In this document: positions 1-5,268 of the stretch, in pieces
Layout of the letters: every line of letters starts with the position of its first letter
Position numbering within the stretch: the first letter of the stretch is position 1
NCBI GenBank assembly: GCA_029932495.1
Contig: JAOZPY010000233.1
Coordinates: forward strand, 1-5,271
DNA: 5,271 bases
Reading direction: 5' to 3'
Source: Desulfobacterales bacterium
Lineage (GTDB): Bacteria > Desulfobacterota > Desulfobacteria > Desulfobacterales > JAFDCJ01
Translations under genes and position numbers: made by a program
The notes under the pieces: generated by a model
The model's database searches: none
The model's input: only the letters and a program-made list of their open reading frames with translations
What the model was told of the DNA's origin: nothing

Positions 1-1285
1 GAATGTTGTTGAAATCATGGGCGATGCCCCCGGCCAGGCAGCCGATGGCCTCCATCCGCTGAGCCTGGGCCAGCTGGGTCTGCAGTTTTTTTTGCTCACG
101 GATATCCCGGATGTTGATGATGCTGCCCACCGCCTCGCCGGAGCGGTTGCGACAAACGGCGCCGCTGATGATCACCGGAATAATGTTGCCCTGCCGGTCG
201 TAACGGCAGGTTTCGGTGGCCCGGACCGGTTTGCCCGCCTTTACGGCTTCGATCATCCTTTTTGTTTCCGGCCGGTTTTTTTCGGGCACAAAAAGGTCCA
301 TTTTTTTGCCCACCCGCTCTTCCAGCGACCACCCGAAAACCGTTGTAAAGGCCGGATTGAAATAAACCACCTGGCCCTGTCCATCGTAAAGCACCACCGG
401 GTCGGGATTGGCATCCAGAGCCGCCCGAAAACGCTCTTCGCTTTCCTGCAGCAGGTTTTCGGCTTCCTTGCGCCGCGTCAGGTCAATGATGATCCCGCGC
501 AAACCTGCCGGCCGGCCATCGCGTGTTACCCGATTGGCATGGATTATAATCGGAAAAGTGGTGCCGTCCTTTCTGCGGGCCGTGTATTCAATGCCGGGCA
601 CCGTCTTTCCGTTGAGTACCCGTTGAATACTTTCAATAGCGCGTTCGCGCTCCTGGTCTGCCAGCATGGCAAGGGCATCGAGGCCGCTTTTGAAATCCTC
701 GGGGGAATAACCGAAAAGGGTATAGGCGTTGCGGTTGACAAATGTGAGCGTTCCGGCTTCATCAATTTCAAACACAACCTGCGGCAGAGAGTCTGCCAGG
801 GCCCGGTAGCGGGCTTCGGATTCGCGCAGGGTTTGCGTGCGTTGGGCGACGGTGTGCTCCAGGCGGCGGGTGTATTCCTTTTCCTGCTTTTCAAGGGCCT
901 TTTTGGCCTGGATATCCCTTGCAATTCCGTATACTTTGATCAGGTTGCCGCTTGAATCATAGATGGGTTTGGTGCGCACCTGGACCCAGATTTTGATGCC
1001 GTCGGGGCGCAGGATCTGAACCTCCCAAGGCTGCTTAACGGGTTTGTGCTGCTGGTGCAGCCGCATCCGTTCAAGGCCCTGTTCCAGGTATTCGGGAGGT
1101 AGGATTTTCTGGAAATCGAGCGTCTGGCCTTCCGCATGGGAATAGCCGAAAATTTTTTCCGCCCCGGGGTTCAGGTATATAAATTTACCCCCCGGTTTGT
1201 AGCTGAAAATGGCATCCTCCAGGTGTTCAAGCATTTCACTGTAAATGGCCAGTTGGTGTTTCGAGGGATCTGCGGTGCTGTTCAT
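1..1285 (-). CDS. Multi-PAS sensor histidine kinase, N-terminal part (runs off the left edge)
   Basis: Seen: an open frame of 428 codons on the minus strand, uninterrupted to the window edge. It contains three PAS/PAC units at about residues 12-126, 156-272 and 284-397. Each has a YLNP, FVNR or YFNP-type core followed by FGYS or FGWS. A charged, probably coiled-coil linker lies at about 127-157 between units 1 and 2. The frame then enters a HisKA dimerisation helix, EAIGCLAGGIAHDFNNI, where H423 is the expected autophosphorylated histidine. The ATPase domain, and any receiver domain, lie outside the window. No membrane segment or signal peptide is visible in these 428 residues, so sensing is probably cytosolic. 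Family knowledge: such proteins autophosphorylate and pass phosphate to a response regulator; the ligand or cofactor of the PAS units cannot be read here. Start: ATG at 1285 is chosen. An in-frame ATG at 1345 would add 20 residues (MQGPKVTG...) of low-complexity character, and neither start has a strong Shine-Dalgarno. The gene appears to be its own transcription unit. Confidence 0.93.
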   Translation of the reverse strand, partial: MNSTADPSKHQLAIYSEMLEHLEDAIFSYKPGGKFIYLNPGAEKIFGYSHAEGQTLDFQKILPPEYLEQGLERMRLHQQHKPVKQPWEVQILRPDGIKIWVQVRTKPIYDSSGNLIKVYGIARDIQAKKALEKQEKEYTRRLEHTVAQRTQTLRESEARYRALADSLPQVVFEIDEAGTLTFVNRNAYTLFGYSPEDFKSGLDALAMLADQERERAIESIQRVLNGKTVPGIEYTARRKDGTTFPIIIHANRVTRDGRPAGLRGIIIDLTRRKEAENLLQESEERFRAALDANPDPVVLYDGQGQVVYFNPAFTTVFGWSLEERVGKKMDLFVPEKNRPETKRMIEAVKAGKPVRATETCRYDRQGNIIPVIISGAVCRNRSGEAVGSIINIRDIREQKKLQTQLAQAQRMEAIGCLAGGIAHDFNNI

Positions 1286-1363
1286 TTCGGATACTTTCGG
1301 AAGCAGGCTCGGGATTAGGCGACCGGTGACTTTCGGGCCTTGCATTGCCTGCTTTTTAATTTA

Positions 1364-1372
1364 ATTATATCA
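1364..1372 (-). promoter_or_regulatory. Extended -10 promoter candidate for the sensor kinase
   Basis: Read on the minus strand, this is TGATATAAT, a perfect TGn-TATAAT extended -10 element. It sits in AT-rich DNA upstream of the kinase. The -35 region about 17 bases further upstream has no good match, which is tolerated for extended -10 promoters. Transcription would begin near 1357. That leaves a 72-base leader to the ATG at 1285 but only about 12 bases to the alternative ATG at 1345, which mildly favours 1285. AT-rich sequence can produce this by chance. Confidence 0.45.
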
Positions 1373-1534
1373 TAAATTGAAATGGAAACATATCCCATGG
1401 ATTCAAAAACAAAGATTATTCAGTGAATCCCGGCGAAGAACACACCTGGCCGTCTGGTCCCCAGGTATCTGCCTGAATTTATTGTCGGCAAAACCAGCCG
1501 GGACATGGACGGCCCTAAGGTCATCTGGGGGGGT

Positions 1535-1555
1535 AAAATAGTTCAGACGCTGAAC
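1535..1555 (-). terminator. Rho-independent terminator candidate after the VOC gene
   Basis: On the minus strand, GTTCAG-CGT-CTGAAC forms a perfect 6-bp stem with a 3-base loop and is followed directly by TATTTTA. It lies about 45 bases past the stop codon of the VOC gene, in the right place to end the three-gene operon and separate it from the sensor kinase. The stem is short and not very GC-rich, and the T tract is interrupted, so termination may be partial. Confidence 0.5.
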
Positions 1556-1599
1556 GGATTAAAAGGGAGCGATTGTTTAATGGTCGAGGCCTTTGGCTT

Positions 1600-1992
1600 T
1601 TATGCTGGATTCGAGTTTTCTTTTATTTCAAAGAGATTGCCGTCATAATCTTTTATAAATGTCAGGGTGTAATCGCCCCTTGGAATTTGCTTGATTTTTA
1701 CTTCCAGGGCGCGGCATTTTTCGATAAAGCCATGCAAGTCATTGACTTCGACACAGAGATGGTCGATGGCCGCAGCCGGACCCGCATGGCGGCCGGCAAT
1801 GAAGATTTCGAGATGGATTTGCTCATCCAGATAATTGATAATCGTCAGCTCGGTCTTCAGGCCGAAAATGGCTTTTGCCAGGTCCGACGGCAGTCTTTTG
1901 GGCGCGGTTTTTTCAAGGCCCAGCAAGTCCCGGTAAAACCGGTCCGCATTTTGTTCACTGCTGCAGGTCAGGGCGACATGTTTTAAGCGCAT
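1600..1992 (-). CDS. VOC superfamily (glyoxalase/bleomycin-resistance fold) metalloprotein
   Basis: Seen: a 130-residue protein from ATG 1992 with the two beta-alpha-beta-beta-beta modules of a single VOC domain. Numbered from that start, the four expected metal positions are all present: H5 (LKHVAL), E62 (IHLEIF), H78 (IDHLCVEV) and E122 (GNLFEIKE). Family knowledge: this His/Glu quartet occurs in glyoxalase I, methylmalonyl-CoA epimerase and related lyases, isomerases and dioxygenases, so a divalent-metal enzyme is likely. Substrate is not readable. The segment DYTLTFIKDYDGNLFEI resembles glyoxalase-like members more than extradiol dioxygenases, which are usually longer. Start: ATG 1992 has TGAGG nine bases upstream. 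An in-frame ATG at 2007 would add MRQHR but has no ribosome binding site and itself overlaps that TGAGG. It is the last gene of the operon, about 40 bases after the dehydrogenase, and is followed by a hairpin terminator candidate. It could act on a dehydrogenase or aldolase intermediate (inference). Confidence 0.9.
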   Translation of the reverse strand: MRLKHVALTCSSEQNADRFYRDLLGLEKTAPKRLPSDLAKAIFGLKTELTIINYLDEQIHLEIFIAGRHAGPAAAIDHLCVEVNDLHGFIEKCRALEVKIKQIPRGDYTLTFIKDYDGNLFEIKENSNPA

Positions 1993-2001
1993 ACGGTGTT
2001 G

Positions 2002-2006
2002 CCTCA
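2002..2006 (-). promoter_or_regulatory. Ribosome binding site that decides the VOC start
   Basis: TGAGG on the minus strand lies nine bases before ATG 1992. It overlaps the in-frame upstream ATG at 2007, which has only AT-rich sequence before it. This favours the shorter 130-residue protein. Confidence 0.6.
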
Positions 2007-2032
2007 TTAAAATTTGGTCAGAATTACAGCGT

Positions 2033-3034
2033 TTATTTTCCGGGGTTGATGATCACCTTGATCGACTCTTTGCCGTCAAGCACCAGTTCAAAGCCCTGGG
2101 CGACATCTTCAAGCGGCAACCGGTGGGTGATCATGTCATCGACGGAGACGGTGCCGGCGGCCAGCAGCCGTATGGCTTCATCAATGTCGGGCGGTCCGCA
2201 ATAATAGGTGGTCAGAATGCGGATTTCCCGGGTCCAGAAAGCATTGATCGGAACGGTGACGGATTTGTCAGGGCCGGGCACCGCGAAAAAAACAACGGCT
2301 CCGCCGCTGTCCACGCAGCGCCAGGCCTGCTCGACGGCCGTCATCGCCCCGGTGCACAGCACCACGACATCCGCTCTGCCATCCAGCTGTCCGGCGACAT
2401 CTTCGGCGGCGTCAATTGTTTCCTGCGCGCCCATGGCGGCGGCTGCCGCCCGCCGCTGGGCGGTGATATCCGTGGCGATCACCCGGCAGCCGCGGGCTGC
2501 GGCCAGCTTAATCTGCAGCAGCCCGGACATGCCGCAGCCCATGACCAGCACAGTCTGCCCCGCGCCCACCTCCGCCAGCCGCTGGGCCCGCACCACGCAG
2601 GCCAGCGGTTCGATAAAGGTGCTCTGATCATAGCTGATGGCATCCGGCAGCCGGTAGGTGCCCTTTTCCACCAGGGTTTGCGGCACGCAGATGTATTCGG
2701 CCATGCCGCCCGGCAGCCGCTCTTTGACATTCGAACAAACCGGGAAGTGGCCTTTCTGGCAGTATTCACACTGTCCGCAGGGCACCTTGGGGGCGATGAA
2801 CACCCGGTCGCCGGGACGGTAGTCGGCAACCGATGCTTCCACTTCGGCCACCACCGCCCCGATTTCATGTCCCGGCACCAGCGGTGCCCGGGGCAGGCGA
2901 TACCATTCGACCACATCGCTGCCGCAGATGCCGCAGGACTGCACTTTGACCAATATCTCGCCGGGGCCAGGCACCGGCCGCGGCACCTGCTCGATGCGAA
3001 TGTCGTGGTTGTTATACCAGCGGGCGATTTTCAT
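2033..3034 (-). CDS. Zinc-dependent medium-chain alcohol/polyol dehydrogenase (sorbitol/threonine dehydrogenase type)
   Basis: Seen: 333 residues, a normal length for the family. The GroES-like catalytic domain (about 1-145) has C37 in CGICGSD, H56 in GHE and E142 in FIEPLACV, which are the usual catalytic zinc ligands. C86, C89, C92 and C100 form the structural zinc lobe. The Rossmann domain carries GCGMSG (G166, G168, G171), and the second strand ends in D189 (VIATDI), which predicts NAD(H) rather than NADP(H). Family knowledge: the EPLACV motif is shared by sorbitol, threonine, galactitol and related polyol dehydrogenases, which oxidise a secondary alcohol to a ketone. The exact substrate cannot be assigned. 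The protein is cytosolic, with no signal peptide. Context: its ATG overlaps the stop of the LsrF-like gene by one base (TAATG) and has no clear Shine-Dalgarno, so translation is probably coupled. It sits in the middle of a three-gene operon and plausibly generates or consumes the ketone handled by the aldolase (inference). Confidence 0.93.
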   Translation of the reverse strand: MKIARWYNNHDIRIEQVPRPVPGPGEILVKVQSCGICGSDVVEWYRLPRAPLVPGHEIGAVVAEVEASVADYRPGDRVFIAPKVPCGQCEYCQKGHFPVCSNVKERLPGGMAEYICVPQTLVEKGTYRLPDAISYDQSTFIEPLACVVRAQRLAEVGAGQTVLVMGCGMSGLLQIKLAAARGCRVIATDITAQRRAAAAAMGAQETIDAAEDVAGQLDGRADVVVLCTGAMTAVEQAWRCVDSGGAVVFFAVPGPDKSVTVPINAFWTREIRILTTYYCGPPDIDEAIRLLAAGTVSVDDMITHRLPLEDVAQGFELVLDGKESIKVIINPGK

Positions 3035-3915
3035 TATTTTTTATTCTTGAGCGTCTTATACAGCTCCAGGGCCTTTTCCGGGGTCTCGTTGTCGTGCACC
3101 ACCGCCCGGACAGCCTGGAGCATGGCCACCGGGGCTTCGGACTGAAAAATGTTGCGCCCCATATCCACACCGGAAGCACCCTGCTGCACCGCCCGGTAGG
3201 CCATGGTCAGCGCATCCAGTTCGGGTATCTTCTTGCCGCCGGCCATGACAATCGGCACCGGGCAGGAGGCCGTCACGGTTTCAAAGCCGTCTTCGATGTA
3301 GTATGTCTTGATGTACTGCGCACCGAGTTCGGCACAGATGCGCACGGCCAGTCTGAAATAGCGCGCGTCGCGGGCCATGTCCTTGCCCACCGCCGTGACG
3401 GCAAGGGTGGGAATCCCGTAGCGATTGCCCATATCCACCATCCGGGTCATATTGATGATGGATTGCTTTTCATACTCTCCGCCGATAAAGACCTGTACGG
3501 CCATGGCACAGACGTTAAGCCGGATGGCATCTTCGATGTCCACGGCGATTTCTTCGTTGGACAGCTCCTTTAAGATGCTGGTCCCTCCCGAAACCCGCAG
3601 GACAATGGCCTGCTGGGTGGCGGGCGGCACAATGCTTCTGAGAATGCCCCGGGTCAGCATCAACGTGTCGGCGTAAGGCACGATGGGCAGTATATTGATG
3701 TCAATGCGTTCCAGGCCGGTGGTCGGCCCCTGGAAATACCCGTGGTCAATGGCCAGCATGACCGTGCGGCCCGACCGGGGGTTGAATATCCGGGCCAGGC
3801 GATTTTTCATTCCCCAGTCCAGTGAATTGGAGCCTTTCAGAAAAAACCCCTCTGTCTGCTGAGGTCGGTCGGCATAATATTTTTTACCTTCTTTCATTTC
3901 TTCCACGCCAGGCAT
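3034..3915 (-). CDS. lsrF: LsrF-like class I aldolase/thiolase (DhnA family; 3-hydroxy-5-phosphonooxypentane-2,4-dione thiolase type)
   Basis: Seen: 293 residues forming a full TIM-barrel aldolase. From memory of E. coli LsrF (about 291 residues), near-identical stretches include the N-terminal SLDWGM..RL.RIFNP extension (31-46), TVMLAIDHGYFQGPTTGLER (51-70), RGILRS.VPPAT (89-100), GVDMGRNIFQS (249-259) and K203 in YIKTYY, the expected Schiff-base lysine. VGKDMARD..YF (176-187) and VPIVMAGGKK (220-229) supply phosphate-binding and barrel motifs. Family knowledge: LsrF transfers an acetyl group from the phosphorylated AI-2 breakdown product to CoA, giving DHAP and acetyl-CoA. Relatives include DhnA-type fructose-bisphosphate aldolase and the ulosonate synthase of the archaeal aromatic pathway, but those lack the LsrF-type N-terminal extension. 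Start: ATG 3915 follows AAGGAG with 8-base spacing. It is first in the operon, behind a TTGACA promoter candidate. Oddity: lsrK, lsrG and the AI-2 transporter genes are absent from the window, so membership of the LsrF group is firm but the physiological substrate is not. Confidence 0.92.
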   Translation of the reverse strand: MPGVEEMKEGKKYYADRPQQTEGFFLKGSNSLDWGMKNRLARIFNPRSGRTVMLAIDHGYFQGPTTGLERIDINILPIVPYADTLMLTRGILRSIVPPATQQAIVLRVSGGTSILKELSNEEIAVDIEDAIRLNVCAMAVQVFIGGEYEKQSIINMTRMVDMGNRYGIPTLAVTAVGKDMARDARYFRLAVRICAELGAQYIKTYYIEDGFETVTASCPVPIVMAGGKKIPELDALTMAYRAVQQGASGVDMGRNIFQSEAPVAMLQAVRAVVHDNETPEKALELYKTLKNKK

Positions 3916-3923
3916 TTTTTTCT

Positions 3924-3929
3924 CTCCTT
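3924..3929 (-). promoter_or_regulatory. Strong ribosome binding site of the LsrF-like gene
   Basis: AAGGAG on the minus strand, eight bases before ATG 3915, fixes the start of the first gene of the operon. Confidence 0.8.
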
Positions 3930-3973
3930 TCCAGGTTAATGGATGTCCTGAGGGAAATTAAAAAGAAAAAATC

Positions 3974-3981
3974 GGCATACT
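3974..3981 (+). repeat. GGCATACT direct repeat, copy 1
   Basis: First copy of an exact 8-mer found twice in the divergent region in the same orientation. It is preceded by an A tract (AAAAAATC). It lies at the predicted transcription start of the leftward operon. Confidence 0.35.
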
Positions 3982-3987
3982 GGATAG

Positions 3988-4016
3988 GATATATTTTATC
4001 TCCTTCTGACTGTCAA
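3988..4016 (-). promoter_or_regulatory. Sigma70-type promoter candidate for the lsrF-like operon
   Basis: On the minus strand, a perfect TTGACA (-35, at 4016-4011) is followed after 17 bases by TATATC (-10, at 3993-3988), which matches four of six consensus positions. Transcription would start near 3981, giving a leader of about 66 bases before ATG 3915. The candidate has a perfect -35, ideal spacing and the correct place ahead of the first gene. A palindrome lies just upstream of the -35, suggesting activator control. Confidence 0.55.
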
Positions 4017-4017
4017 T

Positions 4018-4034
4018 AATTCCTTGGCGGAATT
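4018..4034. promoter_or_regulatory. Perfect 6-5-6 palindrome, operator candidate between divergent promoters
   Basis: AATTCC-TTGGC-GGAATT is a 17-base dyad with perfect 6-bp arms. It also satisfies the T-N11-A pattern (T4020, A4032) typical of LysR-type regulators. It ends two bases upstream of the TTGACA of the leftward promoter, centred near -45 for that promoter, an activator-like position. Relative to the possible rightward start it lies about 60 bases upstream. No regulator gene is present in the window, so which protein binds is unknown. Confidence 0.4.
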
Positions 4035-4055
4035 GCACATCAATTCAAAGCGGAA

Positions 4056-4083
4056 CTGTCATTATCGGAAAACATGTGATAAA
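4056..4083 (+). promoter_or_regulatory. Weak promoter candidate for the PLP dehydratase
   Basis: CTGTCA (4/6 match to the -35) is followed after 16 bases by GATAAA (4/6 match to the -10), preceded by TGn as in an extended -10. Transcription would start near 4090, about 37 bases before the GTG start. It is the best candidate I find for this gene, but it is not strong. Confidence 0.3.
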
Positions 4084-4092
4084 AAAATAGTT

Positions 4093-4100
4093 GGCATACT
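4093..4100 (+). repeat. GGCATACT direct repeat, copy 2
   Basis: Second copy of the 8-mer, 119 bases from the first and again preceded by an A tract (A7TAGTT). It lies between the weak rightward promoter candidate and the ribosome binding site of the dehydratase. An 8-mer recurring once in about 200 bases may be chance. Confidence 0.35.
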
Positions 4101-4115
4101 CAATGTACAACTGAC

Positions 4116-4121
4116 AGGAGG
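4116..4121 (+). promoter_or_regulatory. Consensus ribosome binding site for the GTG start at 4127
   Basis: AGGAGG, a full consensus Shine-Dalgarno, lies five bases before a GTG codon. This decides the unusual GTG start of the dehydratase. Confidence 0.85.
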
Positions 4122-4126
4122 CGCCC

Positions 4127-5074
4127 GTGCTGCAATTCAGCGATATCTCAAAGGCCCATGAAATCATCATCGGCCATGTTCACCGCACGCCGGTACTCAG
4201 CTCCCGATCGCTGAACGCCATCTGCGGTGCGCAGCTTTATTTCAAATGCGAAAATTTTCAAAAAGTCGGCGCCTTTAAATTCCGCGGGGCGTTGCATGCC
4301 GTGCTGACATTGACAGACGCCCAGGCCGGACGCGGGGTGGCCACCCACAGTTCCGGCAACCATGCGGCCGCCCTGGCGCTGGCCGCCGCCATGCGAAAAA
4401 TTCCGGCCTACATCGTCATGCCGCAGAGCGCCCCGGCGGTCAAGCAAAAAGCCGTCAAGGGTTACGGAGCCAGGATCACCTTCTGTCGACCCACGCTGGC
4501 AGCGCGCGAAGAAGCCATCGCGCAGGTGCTGCAGCAAACCGGTGCAGTTTTTATCCACCCCTATGACGATGAAAAGGTGATCTGCGGGCAGGGCACCGCT
4601 GCGGTGGAAATGTTGGAGCAGATGCCGCCGCCGGATGTCGTTATCGCCCCGGTGGGCGGCGGGGGGCTGCTCAGCGGCACAGCCATCGCTGTCAGCCATC
4701 TGTGCCCCACCGCCCGGGTCATCGGCGCCGAACCGAAAAATGCCGACGATGCCTGCCGCTCCCTGCACTCCGGCAACCTGGTTCCCTCCATTGATCCGCA
4801 GACCATGGCCGACGGGCTGCTGACCTCCCTGAGCCTGCGCACCTTTGAAATTATCAGGCGGCACGTGTCCGATATTCTGGCGGCCACCGAGGGAGGAATT
4901 GCGATGGCCATGGAACTGATCTGGGAGCGCATGAAAATCGTGGTGGAACCTTCCGCCGCGGTGCCCCTGGCCGTCGTCATGGAGCACCCTGACACTTTTA
5001 AGAACCAAACCGTGGGGTTGATCCTTTCCGGCGGCAACCTCGACCTGGCCCGGCTGCCTTTCCGGCCCAAATGA
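4127..5074 (+). CDS. PLP-dependent serine/threonine dehydratase or serine racemase-type enzyme (fold type II)
   Basis: Seen: 315 residues starting at GTG with a consensus AGGAGG. K51 in GAFKFRGA is the PLP Schiff-base lysine, SSGNH (75-79) cradles the substrate carboxylate, GGGG (177-180) binds the PLP phosphate, and S301 in SGGN should contact the pyridine nitrogen. E202, A206 and D208 reproduce the spacing of the divalent-metal site of serine racemase. There is no C-terminal ACT-like regulatory domain, so this is not the isoleucine-regulated biosynthetic enzyme (about 500 residues). Family knowledge: members deaminate L-threonine to 2-oxobutanoate or serine to pyruvate with ammonia release, racemise serine, or act on 3-hydroxyaspartate. 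Sequence alone does not choose among these. The protein is cytosolic. Context: it is divergent from the lsrF-like operon across 211 bases containing a palindrome, suggesting shared control (inference). It is monocistronic as far as the window shows. Confidence 0.93.
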   Translation: MLQFSDISKAHEIIIGHVHRTPVLSSRSLNAICGAQLYFKCENFQKVGAFKFRGALHAVLTLTDAQAGRGVATHSSGNHAAALALAAAMRKIPAYIVMPQSAPAVKQKAVKGYGARITFCRPTLAAREEAIAQVLQQTGAVFIHPYDDEKVICGQGTAAVEMLEQMPPPDVVIAPVGGGGLLSGTAIAVSHLCPTARVIGAEPKNADDACRSLHSGNLVPSIDPQTMADGLLTSLSLRTFEIIRRHVSDILAATEGGIAMAMELIWERMKIVVEPSAAVPLAVVMEHPDTFKNQTVGLILSGGNLDLARLPFRPK

Positions 5075-5248
5075 TGTCAAATCCGATTTTGCTCAAACAG
5101 ATACAGCGCGGGACAAAAGTATGCGCCATGCCCTCTAATTCTTGTCCGGGTCCAGCAGTTTGATACGTGCCATTTGTTCAACTGATTACATGCTTTTTTC
5201 TCAGACAGTGGGTGTGGCTAAATTTTGCGATCCGCGTCTTTCCAGTAT

Positions 5249-5268
5249 TGCTCTCTGAGCACTTTTTT
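5249..5268 (+). terminator. Small hairpin plus T6, terminator candidate for the dehydratase
   Basis: TGCTC-TCT-GAGCA is a perfect 5-bp stem with a 3-base loop, followed by C and six T residues on the plus strand. It lies about 175 bases beyond the dehydratase stop, with no convincing gene between. The stem is short and the distance long, and a minus-strand open tail overlaps it, so this is tentative. Confidence 0.35.

Larger units (their letters stand above)
1286..1599. other. Intergenic region between sensor kinase and VOC gene
   Basis: This is 314 bases with no supported gene. The left part (about 1350-1420) is AT-rich and carries the kinase promoter candidate. The middle (1444-1514) has inverted repeats: ACCTGG/CCAGGT at 1444-1449 and 1461-1466, and a longer imperfect pair at 1448-1460 and 1501-1514. 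The right part has a perfect short hairpin at 1541-1555, which fits a terminator for the operon arriving from the right. A plus-strand frame is open at about 1427-1648, but it has no credible start with a ribosome binding site and runs antisense into the VOC gene, so it is not called as a gene. Confidence 0.6.

Noticed and set aside
17..955. Long plus-strand open frame of 312 codons
   Set aside because: It is antisense to the sensor kinase, whose minus-strand frame shows clear PAS and HisKA motifs. The plus-strand translation has no recognisable domain.
1427..1648. Plus-strand frame including GKTSRDMDGPKVIWGG
   Set aside because: It is open but has no supported start (ATG 1504 lacks a good ribosome binding site), it runs into the VOC gene antisense, and it is probably chance.
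1573..1986. Plus-strand open frame of 137 codons
   Set aside because: It is antisense to the VOC gene, which carries a complete metal quartet.
2123..3145. Plus-strand open frame of 340 codons
   Set aside because: It is a shadow of the zinc dehydrogenase. The composition is rich in G, H, A and R as expected from the antisense of GC-rich codons, and the real protein on the minus strand has all its zinc ligands.
3963..3983. Short leader peptide MPIFSF ahead of the lsrF-like gene
   Set aside because: It is six codons with no suitably placed ribosome binding site, and its ATG falls at or before the predicted transcript start.
4091..4106. Possible sigma54 promoter starting TTGGCATACT
   Set aside because: The GC expected about ten bases after the GG is GT, so the -12 element is missing.
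4148..5080. Minus-strand open frame of 310 codons
   Set aside because: It is antisense to the PLP enzyme, which has a consensus ribosome binding site and intact catalytic motifs.
5111..5147. Inverted repeat GGACAA/TTGTCC downstream of the dehydratase
   Set aside because: It has 6-bp arms with a 25-base loop and no T tract. It is too weak to call a terminator or site.
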